Source: CAYVMN01 sp043808585 (GTDB lineage: Bacteria; Desulfobacterota; DSM-4660; Desulfatiglandales; Desulfatiglandaceae). Taken from it: a DNA stretch of 5,399 nt. Shown piece after piece: positions 1 through 5,399 of this stretch. The position numbers and the translations under genes are program-made. Location: positions 1 through 5,399 of the forward strand of contig JAZDES010000113.1 in assembly GCA_043808585.1 (NCBI GenBank), in the 5' to 3' direction. The notes beneath the pieces were generated by a model. It saw nothing but the letters and a program-made list of their open reading frames with translations. It was not told the origin of the DNA and did no database searches. The stretch's first letter is position 1, and the number at the start of each line of letters is the position of its first letter.

Positions 1-77
1 AAGAAATAATACTGGAAATAGAGGGAAAGTCAAGAGAATTCGCTGGAGATAGGGAACGTACAGGGACATGTTGTTGC

Positions 78-102
78 ATATTTGGAGGTTTCCTCCAAAT
101 AT
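78..102 (-). terminator. Perfect 11-bp palindrome, possible transcription terminator
   Basis: ATATTTGGAGG (78-88) and CCTCCAAATAT (92-102) are perfect inverted repeats around a three-base TTT spacer. Transcribed from either strand, the RNA would form a strong hairpin. Neither side has a run of T, so classic intrinsic termination is uncertain. A bidirectional transcription end, an operator-like site or a small repeat are alternatives. Confidence 0.45.
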
Positions 103-127
103 TCCTGAATGTCAAGCGTAATATTCA

Positions 128-144
128 GCGGGGACAGGCCCCGC
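128..144 (-). terminator. GC-rich hairpin downstream of the ACT gene, possible terminator
   Basis: GCGGGG (128-133) and CCCCGC (139-144) form a perfect six-pair stem with a five-base loop, about 80 bases after the last stop codon. No T-tract follows on the minus strand, so an intrinsic terminator is not proven. It could also be a REP-like intergenic repeat or an RNA-stabilising hairpin. Confidence 0.4.
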
Positions 145-224
145 GGGAACGACAAAAGGGGCTGTTCTGCGGTTCGGATTTAATTGGGCCGGGTCTTATT
201 GATGACCGAAGGGACCTCAAAGCA

Positions 225-1244
225 TCACTGGATGGCCTGGATGGCCGAATGGATCTGATCGGCGGGTACGACCCCCGAGATGGAGGCGATGGAGCAACTC
301 AGACCCAGGACGTGAACCTGGGACCTGTCAAGGGAAGTAAGGAGTTCGTTCGCAATACCGTAACGATCACCAAAATGCGGGCCATTCATTGAAAAACAGG
401 CCACTGACGATGCCCTGGCCGTCATAGAGCCTTGGGGCATTTTCCCCAGGATTTCGGAAAACCCGGACTTATCTGAGCGGGGGACACAGAAGAATAGGTT
501 CGTCTCCCCTTCCTCCTTTGAGGGACTCGTGATCAGAAAGCTAAGGTGGAAATCCAGCTGGGAAAGCCTCCTAAAGACATCTCCAACGGCCCTCAGGTTG
601 TCTTTATTCATCTTGACCCGCAAGAGGTCTTGCCCTCCCTCCCACTCAAGGCCATAGACCTTGGGCCTTTTCTCCTGATAGGAGGCGACTACCTCTTTGT
701 AGAGCTTTTCTTTGCCTTTCTGGGCAAGCCTCCAGTCGGCAGGGCTTCTGTAGGCGCTGAAGCTGAATGGCCCGAAGAGGGCACGGGTTGCCTTGTTAAT
801 AACGTCATCGCGCAGGATCACCGATATGGACGATTGGGAATTGGCTATGGCTACCGGATCGACCCCGTCTTTGCCAAAGGCATCGAGGAGTGCCCCAAGT
901 GTCTCGGGCTTCCGATGGTGGGGGAAGATAGACAGGATGACCCCCGTTGAACTGGTGGAGAAGGCCTTGTGGAACCTATTTTCAATGAGCCTTGCAGTCT
1001 TTTCGGCATCATGGGAGTCAATAACGATGTTTAACCCCCACTCCCAGTCCTCATTCCCGCATGTAAGAAACGGAAGGTTTGTCTTCTCTCCGGCCAGAAG
1101 GCTGGTCAGCTCTGTCGGAAAACTCCTATCTCTTTCCGGCATGGCCACTGAAAGCCAGACGACCTCTTGTAGGAGTTTAAAGCCGCCAAGTCTTATTGAA
1201 GGTAACATGAAGCGCTCAGATAGGGGATAACGCTTAAGCTGCAC
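225..1244 (-). CDS. Protein of tandem ACT-like repeats, function unknown
   Basis: I do not recognise a named family. The 339 residues look like four successive ACT-like units: roughly 22-95, 100-160, 197-268 and 276-339. The second (VILSIFPHH...VAIANSQSSISVIL) and fourth (ACFSMNGPHFGDRYGIANELL...GLSCSIASISGVV) resemble aspartokinase-type ACT modules, which bind amino acids at interfaces and alter partner activity. The first and third are more diverged. There is no kinase or other catalytic domain, signal peptide or membrane segment, so it should be cytoplasmic. The GTG at 1244, 12 bases after the receiver stop, is the most upstream start. ATG 1208 (protein beginning MLPSIRLGGF) is an equal alternative, since neither has a good ribosome-binding site. 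Codon style and strand match its neighbours, and the close spacing suggests it ends the operon. A regulatory or sensing role is inference from the fold alone. Confidence 0.72.
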   Translation of the reverse strand: MQLKRYPLSERFMLPSIRLGGFKLLQEVVWLSVAMPERDRSFPTELTSLLAGEKTNLPFLTCGNEDWEWGLNIVIDSHDAEKTARLIENRFHKAFSTSSTGVILSIFPHHRKPETLGALLDAFGKDGVDPVAIANSQSSISVILRDDVINKATRALFGPFSFSAYRSPADWRLAQKGKEKLYKEVVASYQEKRPKVYGLEWEGGQDLLRVKMNKDNLRAVGDVFRRLSQLDFHLSFLITSPSKEEGETNLFFCVPRSDKSGFSEILGKMPQGSMTARASSVACFSMNGPHFGDRYGIANELLTSLDRSQVHVLGLSCSIASISGVVPADQIHSAIQAIQ

Positions 1245-1256
1245 CAGGGCAGGTCA

Positions 1257-1637
1257 TTACAGCAGTGCGCTCACTACCCCCCACAGACCTTCTGTGTCGA
1301 TCGGCTTGGCAATATAATCGTCCGCCTCTGTGGCCATTCCGTCCGCATGGGTGTAACTTGTGGTAGGGACCGCTTCGCCCACGGCTGTAAGAAGTACAAC
1401 AGGGATATCCCTGGTTTTCTCGTCCGCCTTTAATTCAGCACACAGTACGTAGCCGTCCTTTCGCGGCATCATGATGTCAAGGATAACAAGATCCGGCCGG
1501 CGTTCCTTGATGGATTCCTCCCCCTCAATGCCGTCATAGGCACGCCCCACCTCGCATCCCTTGCTCTCTAACATCATGGCCACGGTCTCAACCAGATCCG
1601 GATCATCGTCTACTACCAGAATATATTTCTTGTCCAT
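1257..1637 (-). CDS. Stand-alone response-regulator receiver (CheY-like)
   Basis: Single receiver domain of 126 residues with no output domain. Phosphorylation hardware is intact: acidic pocket VVDDDP (Asp10-12), phosphoacceptor Asp54 in VILDIMMP, Thr84 in LLTA, and Lys111 in AKPID. Between Thr84 and Lys111 is an extended loop (TSYTHADGMATEADDY), longer than in canonical CheY and, as I recall, common in receivers of sulfate-reducing deltaproteobacteria. The start is placed at ATG 1637 because AGGAGG sits six bases upstream (1649-1644). The in-frame ATG at 1658 has no such site and only adds MLIRRAG. It follows metF by 36 bp on the same strand, so it is probably co-transcribed. No cognate histidine kinase is in the window and the target is unknown. 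It may act by protein-protein contact, since it has no DNA-binding domain. Confidence 0.92.
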   Translation of the reverse strand: MDKKYILVVDDDPDLVETVAMMLESKGCEVGRAYDGIEGEESIKERRPDLVILDIMMPRKDGYVLCAELKADEKTRDIPVVLLTAVGEAVPTTSYTHADGMATEADDYIAKPIDTEGLWGVVSALL

Positions 1638-1643
1638 GCCAGC

Positions 1644-1649
1644 CCTCCT
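1644..1649 (-). promoter_or_regulatory. Ribosome binding site of the receiver gene (decides the start)
   Basis: A perfect AGGAGG on the minus strand, six bases before ATG 1637 and lying between the two candidate start codons. It selects the shorter protein over the ATG at 1658. Confidence 0.8.
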
Positions 1650-1673
1650 TATGAGCATTTCTCGTCGTGTTTT

Positions 1674-2609
1674 TCAATCTTCAATAACCGGTCGGGGATA
1701 GAGACCGCTCCTCTCCGCGATCTCCGGGACCTTTTCTTCCCATTCAATTGCCATAATATGAAAACCCCTGACGCCCTCGCATTCCTTCAATCGCTGGATA
1801 GTCTCCACGCATATGTTGATGCCTTCTTCTGCCTGTTTTTCTTTGGGGACACCGGACATCCTCTTTACCACCTCGTCGGGGACGTCCATCCCTGGGACAC
1901 GGTTTTTCATGTACTTGGCCATCCCGACATTCTTGAAGGGGGTAACTCCTGCCAAGATGTAAACCTTTTCATGTAGCCCCCGCTCACGGGCGAGTTTCAT
2001 CCAAAGCTCGAATTTGTCCAGGTTATAGATGCACTGGGTCTGGATGAATTCTACACCTGCCGCAACCTTCTTGGCAAGGCGCGGTACCCGTATCTCAAAT
2101 GGATCTGCAAAGGGATTGGCAGCAGCCCCAATAAACATCCTGGGAGGCCTTTTGATCTCATCCCCGCCCAAGAACTTGCCCTCGTCCCGCATAAGTCTTA
2201 CGGTCTGAATCAATTGCATGGAATCCAGATCAAAGACATTCTGTCCCGTTGGACAGTCGCCGAACTTCTGATGGTCCCCTGACAGGCACAGTATATTGTG
2301 GATATCAAAGGAGGCGGCACCCAGGATATCGCTTTGCAACGCAATTCGGTTCCTGTCCCTTGTAACCATCTGCAGCGTCGGTTCAACACCCATCAGTTTC
2401 AGATGGATGCAAGAGGCCAGGCTGCAAAGGCGTGTCACCGAGGTCTGATTATCGGTAACGTTGATGGCATCCACATGATTCCTTATCATCTCGGCCTTTT
2501 TGGTGATGGTCTCCGCATCGCTTCCCCTTGGAGGTCCACACTCTGATGTCACTGCCAGATGTCCTGCTGCAAGAATCTTTTCCAGTTTGCTGGGGGTCTT
2601 TGTCTTCAT
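1674..2609 (-). CDS. metF: 5,10-methylenetetrahydrofolate reductase (MetF)
   Basis: MetF reduces methylene-THF to methyl-THF with a bound flavin, the last carbon-reduction step of the Wood-Ljungdahl methyl branch (or, in reverse, methyl-THF oxidation). At 311 residues it has the bacterial single-domain TIM-barrel length, without the C-terminal regulatory domain of eukaryotic enzymes. Recognisable landmarks are SECGPPRGSD, with Glu23 matching the catalytic acid (E. coli Glu28); INVTDNQ near 50; LSGDHQ, with Asp112 matching the flavin-site Asp120; and FIQTQCIYN, with Gln192 matching Gln183. The C-terminal GFHIMAIEWEEKVPEI fits the anaerobe subgroup. ATG 2609 overlaps the metV stop (ATGA) and has GGGAGG at 2625-2620, ten bases upstream. 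Linkage to metV and hdrA-mvhD argues that electrons come through a protein complex rather than from NAD(P)H directly. That last point is inference. Confidence 0.95.
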   Translation of the reverse strand: MKTKTPSKLEKILAAGHLAVTSECGPPRGSDAETITKKAEMIRNHVDAINVTDNQTSVTRLCSLASCIHLKLMGVEPTLQMVTRDRNRIALQSDILGAASFDIHNILCLSGDHQKFGDCPTGQNVFDLDSMQLIQTVRLMRDEGKFLGGDEIKRPPRMFIGAAANPFADPFEIRVPRLAKKVAAGVEFIQTQCIYNLDKFELWMKLARERGLHEKVYILAGVTPFKNVGMAKYMKNRVPGMDVPDEVVKRMSGVPKEKQAEEGINICVETIQRLKECEGVRGFHIMAIEWEEKVPEIAERSGLYPRPVIED

Positions 2610-3274
2610 AGCTGCACATCCTCCCTGATAACTTTTCTGGGTCCACCGGCCCGTTCAGTAGACCAGTCTTTAATGGGTGTGAGCTTCTCATAGTCCTCAA
2701 GGCGACCCAACTCCTTGAGACGGTCAACGATCAGTTGCCAACCGCAGACGAGATCCTTATTGATCTCACAGCTTCCCTTTGTGGAGCCCCCGCATGGCCC
2801 GTTGAAGAGTCGTTTGGCGCATCGGGAGACAGGGCAGATCCCCCCTGTCTTGGCCAGGATACACTGTCCACAACCTTGACAGCGTTCCGTCCATACCCCC
2901 CTCTCTTCTGTTACACCCATGAAACAGGTGTCAACACCCGGCAATACGGGCATCCGCATGTATTTTTCGGCCATAAACTGAACGCCTACACCGCAGGCCA
3001 AGGACAGGACCGCACCATACTGATCAATGGTATTCCTTATCTCCTCAAGGTATTCATGGTCGCACTGACGCTCAAGGGTGATCTCGTCAATCTTCACATC
3101 TTTTCCCTGGTTCATAAAGTACATTCGAAGGGCCGACGAAAGAACCGCCACCTCCTTTTTTCCTCCTGCCTCACACACAGTGACGCACTCGTTGCACCCC
3201 GCTACCAGTATCTTATCGAACTCCTTGACCTCTTCAATGATCTCATCAATAGGCTTCCTCTTCGCCACAATCAT
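2606..3274 (-). CDS. metV: MetV-like cysteine-rich partner of methylenetetrahydrofolate reductase
   Basis: This 222-residue cytoplasmic protein belongs to the MTHFR C-terminal-domain family (MetV type). It pairs with short MetF proteins in Wood-Ljungdahl organisms and is thought to relay electrons to them through iron-sulfur and zinc sites. The N-terminal half has GCNECVTVCEAGG (Cys27, 30, 34), then single cysteines at 71, 94 and 117. The C-terminal half has the family signature: RCQGCGQC (132, 135, 138), TGGICPVSRCAK (147, 152), NGPCGGS (161), C169 and C177. ATG 3274 is preceded by AGGGGG at a spacing of eight. The stop overlaps the metF start as ATGA, implying translational coupling and a fixed MetV:MetF ratio. 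Adjacency to hdrA-mvhD reproduces the Moorella-type MetVF-Hdr-MvhD arrangement. Family confidence is high; cluster types are inferred from cysteine spacing and family knowledge. Confidence 0.9.
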   Translation of the reverse strand: MIVAKRKPIDEIIEEVKEFDKILVAGCNECVTVCEAGGKKEVAVLSSALRMYFMNQGKDVKIDEITLERQCDHEYLEEIRNTIDQYGAVLSLACGVGVQFMAEKYMRMPVLPGVDTCFMGVTEERGVWTERCQGCGQCILAKTGGICPVSRCAKRLFNGPCGGSTKGSCEINKDLVCGWQLIVDRLKELGRLEDYEKLTPIKDWSTERAGGPRKVIREDVQL

Positions 3275-3359
3275 GAAAGTTACCCCCTGTTCCTTGACTC
3301 GTCTCAGCAGTCAAACCCGATTCAACCACTCACCCTAATTAGCCATTTGTCCACTCGCC
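3275..3359 (-). other. mvhD-metV intergenic gap with a small inverted repeat
   Basis: This 85 bp gap is the longest within the gene run. It contains TTGACT (3314-3309, minus strand) and its complement AGTCAA (3299-3294) around a 9-base loop, then the AGGGGG ribosome-binding site of metV at 3288-3283. There is no T-tract after the hairpin, so it is not a classic terminator. I see no convincing -10 box paired with the TTGACT. It could be an mRNA processing or stability hairpin, or chance. Confidence 0.35.
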
Positions 3360-3791
3360 TCAAGCAGCCTTTCTCTCCTTGGCCGACTTGATGGGATTGG
3401 GTCCCATCTCCTTTATATTCTCTGTCATTTCACGGGCGATCCTGGCAAATAGAGGGGCCTCGCTTGATGAAAGATTATACATCTTTACCCTCTCCCCCCC
3501 TATTCCAATGCTATCGAGGATCTTCTGGGCCTGTTCAACACGTTTCCTGGCCCTGAGGTTGCCGCTGTTGAAATGGCACTCCCCTTCCATGCAGCCCGCC
3601 ACATAGACGCCGTCGGCCCCTTTCTCAAAGGCCCTGAGAAGATGGATGACATCCACCTTGCCCGTGCACGGGACAAGTATGATCCTGACATTACCCGGGT
3701 ATTGGAGACGCATAGAACCTGCCAGGTCCGCTGCAGTATAGCCTCAGAACTGGCAGCAGAATGCGATTATGATCGGTTCAAATCCTTTCAT
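3360..3791 (-). CDS. mvhD: MvhD-type [2Fe-2S] adaptor subunit, selenoprotein with in-frame UGA at codon 16
   Basis: MvhD (also called FrhD or hydrogenase delta family) carries electrons from a donor enzyme into HdrA through a [2Fe-2S] cluster. Read from ATG 3791 to the stop at 3360, the gene has 143 residues, the usual family length, if the TGA at 3746-3744 is decoded as selenocysteine. The N-terminus then reads MKGFEPIIIAFCCQFUGY, with Cys12, Cys13 and Sec16 where homologs have a CCxxC motif. Further conserved cysteines are at 42 (VPCTG), 67 and 72 (GCMEGEC). The start is supported by a strong AAGGAG at 3799-3804, seven bases upstream, and by the one-base overlap with the hdrA stop. An in-frame ATG at 3794 is an alternative. 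The internal ATG at 3713 has no ribosome-binding site and would remove the cluster motif. Sec-containing members are known in Methanococcus (VhuD) and deltaproteobacteria. Immediate coupling to hdrA fits a physical HdrA-MvhD pair. Confidence 0.93.
3709..3735 (-). promoter_or_regulatory. Candidate bacterial SECIS hairpin in mvhD
   Basis: On the mRNA strand a hairpin begins 8 nt after the UGA. The inner stem pairs 3729-3724 with 3720-3715 (GGACCU with AGGUUC, six pairs including one G-U) and closes on a three-base GGC loop at 3723-3721. A 2x2 internal mismatch separates it from an outer four-pair stem (UGCA at 3735-3732 with UGCG at 3712-3709, including one U-G). The loop begins with GG about 20 nt after the UGA, matching the spacing and loop preference known for SelB-binding bSECIS elements such as that of E. 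coli fdhF. It was folded by eye, without energy calculation; an alternative, less regular CUGCAG/CUGGCAG pairing also exists. Confidence 0.65.
3744..3746 (-). other. In-frame UGA selenocysteine codon of mvhD (Sec16)
   Basis: TGA lies in frame between TTC (Phe15) and GGC (Gly17). Homology to MvhD runs without a break on both sides (AFCCQF before, GYTAADLAG after), and the UGA falls at a conserved cysteine. No frameshift or second lesion is present. This is the pattern of a selenocysteine codon rather than a nonsense mutation. Confidence 0.9.
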
Positions 3792-5399
3792 CATAGGACT
3801 CCTTCCAGCAAGGCGTCCACCTTGCTCATCAGCTGGGCATCCTCGTACCAGTTGAGCTCAATGACCTTGGCCGGGCACTCGGCCGCACAGATACCGCAGC
3901 CATGGCAGAGGGCCGGATCGATTTCGCTTACCCCGTCCTTGTTGATGCGGGGGACCTCATAGGGGCAGGAACGGACACATATGAGGCAGGAAGCGCATCG
4001 TTCCTGATCGACTTTGGCAGTCACCACCGAGAGGGTAATCTCTGCCTGGGAGAGAAATGTGGCGGCCCGCGAGGCCGCGGCCATGGCCTGTGAGATGGAC
4101 TCCGTGATCAGTTTCGGGCTGTGGGCCGTGCCGCACACAAAGATGCCCTCACTGGCCATATCCACAGGCCGGAGCTTGACGTGGGCCTCCATGAAGTATC
4201 CCTCCTGGGTCCGTGCCAGTTTCAAGATAGAGGCAAGTTCCTCTGTATCCTCCGGTCGCATACCGGCACTAAGGGCAAGGAGGTCTGCAGATATCTTGAT
4301 CTCCCTCTGAAGGACGTGATCCTTGAAGCTTACCGAAAGGGATTCTTCTGAGGCCTCAACCTGGGGTGGCTCCTCGGCCCTGTATCGAAAAAAGAGGACC
4401 CCCTGTTTCCTGGCCTCCCGATAGTAATCTTCCAGGAACCCGTATGTGCGCATGTCCCTGTAAAGGACATATACATTGGCCTCAGGGTTGAGCTCCTTTA
4501 TAAGGAGGGCATTCTTGATGGCATTCTGGCAGCAGATGCGGGAGCAGTTGGGGTACTCCTCATTTCTGGAGCCCACACACTGGATCATGACCACGTCATT
4601 GAGATCCGAGGCCCCTTTCAGATCCAATCGTTTTCCCAGTTCAATCTGGGTCACTACCCTATCGTCTTTGCCGTACATGAACTCCTTTGGCCTGTATTCA
4701 TTTGCCCCGGTTGCCAGGATAACTACGCCATGATCGATCTTTCTCTCATACATCCCAGGGCCAACCAAGACCTCGGTAGTAAAATTTCCCTTGAATCCGC
4801 TAAAGCCCACGATGAGGGATTCCGTAAGGACCTGGACCCGTTCGTGGCGAGTCACCCGATCTACCAGCTCCAGGAGGAACTCCTGGATATCGGCCCCCTC
4901 GATGGTGTGAACCAGGTCCCTTGAAAGGCCCCCGAGCCGGGGTTCCTTCTCCACAATTACCACCTCAAATCCCTGGTCTGCCAGACCCAGTGCTGCACTC
5001 ATCCCTGAAATACCGCCTCCCACAACAAGGGCTCGTTTGTTTATGGAAATCGTCTTTGCCCGGAGGGGCTTGAGGAGGGCGGCCCTGGCCGCCGCCATCC
5101 TTAGAAGGTCCTTTGCCTTATTAGTGGCAGTCTCGGGATCATTGCCGTGGACCCAGGAGTTCTGATTTCGTATGTTGGCCATCTCAAAGAGGTAGCGGTT
5201 GAGACCACAGGCCTGCATAGTCTCCTGAAAAAGGGGTTCGTGGGTCCTTGGTGAGCAGGCTGCCACAACCACCCTGTTGAGTTTGTTCTCCTTTACCACC
5301 TTTTTCATCTTGTCCTGTGTATCCTGGGCGCAGGTAAAGAGATTCTGGTCCACATAAACAACATAGGGGAGGGAGGAGGCGTACTCGGCAACAGCAGGT
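3791..5399 (-). CDS. hdrA: HdrA-like FAD/iron-sulfur oxidoreductase subunit (5' end outside window)
   Basis: Heterodisulfide-reductase subunit A family: a cytoplasmic flavin and iron-sulfur protein, the electron-bifurcating or electron-distributing core of Hdr complexes. The frame stays open to the right edge, so the N-terminus is missing and 535 residues are visible (numbered here from the codon at 5398). A GTG at 5353 is not the start: the residues upstream of it (AEYASSLPYVVY) continue the family's N-terminal domain. Seen in order: ACSPRTHEP (Cys48); the FAD GGGISG loop at 127-132; ATGANEYRP near 229; a conserved cysteine group at 274, 285, 289 and 290 (QCVGSR...CSRICC); then two C-terminal ferredoxin clusters, CASCLICVRSCP (468-478) and CHGCGICAAECP (498-508). 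The segment after the FAD site lacks the CSxCILTPKM stretch I know from methanogen HdrA and instead reads IEGADIQEF. The stop TGA overlaps the mvhD start. In this context it should be the HdrA of a MetVF-Hdr-MvhD complex. The family call is firm; the partner assignment is inferred from neighbours. Confidence 0.93.
   Translation of the reverse strand, partial: PAVAEYASSLPYVVYVDQNLFTCAQDTQDKMKKVVKENKLNRVVVAACSPRTHEPLFQETMQACGLNRYLFEMANIRNQNSWVHGNDPETATNKAKDLLRMAAARAALLKPLRAKTISINKRALVVGGGISGMSAALGLADQGFEVVIVEKEPRLGGLSRDLVHTIEGADIQEFLLELVDRVTRHERVQVLTESLIVGFSGFKGNFTTEVLVGPGMYERKIDHGVVILATGANEYRPKEFMYGKDDRVVTQIELGKRLDLKGASDLNDVVMIQCVGSRNEEYPNCSRICCQNAIKNALLIKELNPEANVYVLYRDMRTYGFLEDYYREARKQGVLFFRYRAEEPPQVEASEESLSVSFKDHVLQREIKISADLLALSAGMRPEDTEELASILKLARTQEGYFMEAHVKLRPVDMASEGIFVCGTAHSPKLITESISQAMAAASRAATFLSQAEITLSVVTAKVDQERCASCLICVRSCPYEVPRINKDGVSEIDPALCHGCGICAAECPAKVIELNWYEDAQLMSKVDALLEGVL
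3799..3804 (-). promoter_or_regulatory. Ribosome binding site of mvhD (decides the start)
   Basis: AAGGAG on the minus strand lies seven bases before ATG 3791 (four before the adjacent in-frame ATG 3794), inside the end of hdrA. It supports initiation upstream of the UGA codon. The later ATG at 3713 has no comparable site. Confidence 0.8.

Larger units (their letters stand above)
1..224. other. Non-coding region at the end of the operon, rich in hairpins
   Basis: I see no supportable gene here. The stretch holds three inverted repeats within 70 bp (78-102, 105-128 and 128-144), the first and last listed separately. The middle one pairs CTGAAT (105-110) with ATTCAG (123-128) around a 12-base loop. 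The composition shifts from AT-rich at the left edge to GC-rich at 128-155. Its position just after the last stop codon fits a transcription end or repeat-containing intergenic DNA. Confidence 0.6.

Noticed and set aside
68..121. 17-codon plus-strand ORF from ATG 68 to TAA, spanning the palindrome
   Set aside because: It is too short to judge, its sequence is set by the inverted repeat, and no good ribosome-binding site or homology is recognisable.
3..392. Plus-strand frame open from the left edge into the ACT gene
   Set aside because: It has no start codon until 249, runs through the hairpin region and the antisense of the ACT gene, and gives no domain-like sequence.
1257..1658. Receiver gene starting at ATG 1658
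   Set aside because: No Shine-Dalgarno precedes it, while a perfect AGGAGG lies between it and ATG 1637 at ideal spacing. The added MLIRRAG is not part of a receiver fold.
3275..3320. Internal promoter using TTGACT as a -35 box
   Set aside because: No TATAAT-like -10 box lies at 16-18 bp spacing, and the TTGACT is better explained as one arm of an inverted repeat.
2735..3391. Plus-strand open frame of 218 codons opposite metV
   Set aside because: It lies antisense to a strongly supported cysteine-rich protein, and its translation shows no domain and looks like a reverse-strand shadow.
3360..3713. mvhD read as a 117-residue protein starting at ATG 3713
   Set aside because: This start has no ribosome-binding site and drops the conserved AFCCQF-GYTAADLAG region. 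A strong AAGGAG site and the hdrA stop/start overlap support the start at 3791 with UGA read as Sec.
3744..3746. The UGA as a nonsense mutation making mvhD a pseudogene
   Set aside because: It is the only interruption, sits exactly at a conserved cysteine, is followed by a plausible SECIS hairpin, and the rest of the gene is intact and family-like.
3573..3962. Plus-strand open frame opposite mvhD and the end of hdrA
   Set aside because: It is antisense to two well-supported genes and has no recognisable motif.
3791..5353. HdrA as a complete 520-residue protein starting at GTG 5353
   Set aside because: The frame is open to the window edge and the residues upstream continue the HdrA N-terminal domain, so the gene is simply cut by the window.

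Overview
All recognisable genes in this window lie on the minus strand and read from the right edge to the left in one tightly packed run: hdrA (5' end outside the window), mvhD, a metV-like gene, metF, a stand-alone response-regulator receiver, and a protein built only of ACT-like repeats. Spacings are short: a 1-base stop/start overlap for hdrA/mvhD, 85 bp for mvhD/metV, a 4-base ATGA overlap for metV/metF, 36 bp for metF/receiver and 12 bp for receiver/ACT. This suggests a single operon whose promoter lies beyond position 5399. Positions 1-224 carry no convincing gene but hold three stem-loops where transcription would be expected to end.

The first four genes match the known arrangement of the hexaheteromeric methylenetetrahydrofolate reductase of acetogens (HdrCBA-MvhD-MetVF, described in Moorella). 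HdrA is the flavin protein that can split electron pairs. MvhD is the [2Fe-2S] adaptor passing electrons into HdrA. MetV is a cysteine-rich iron-sulfur/zinc partner, and MetF reduces methylene-THF to methyl-THF in the methyl branch of the Wood-Ljungdahl pathway. hdrB and hdrC are not visible and would be expected upstream, outside the window.

The most notable point is that mvhD is interrupted by an in-frame TGA at codon 16, exactly at a conserved metal-binding cysteine position (CCQF-U-GY). It is followed by a hairpin with a GGC apical loop about 20 nt downstream, as expected for a bacterial SECIS element. MvhD is therefore best read as a 143-residue selenoprotein; an annotation starting at the internal ATG would lose the first 26 residues.

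The organism is probably an anaerobic, selenocysteine-using bacterium with a Wood-Ljungdahl pathway, most likely a sulfate-reducing or syntrophic Desulfobacterota (deltaproteobacterium). This rests on the HdrA variant, the style of the receiver domain, the selenoprotein MvhD and the moderate GC content. The placement is inference from family knowledge, not from any search.

The two downstream genes are the least explained part. A receiver without an output domain and a four-repeat ACT-like protein are co-transcribed with a core carbon and energy enzyme. They could form a signalling or allosteric layer on it, but nothing in the sequence proves this.
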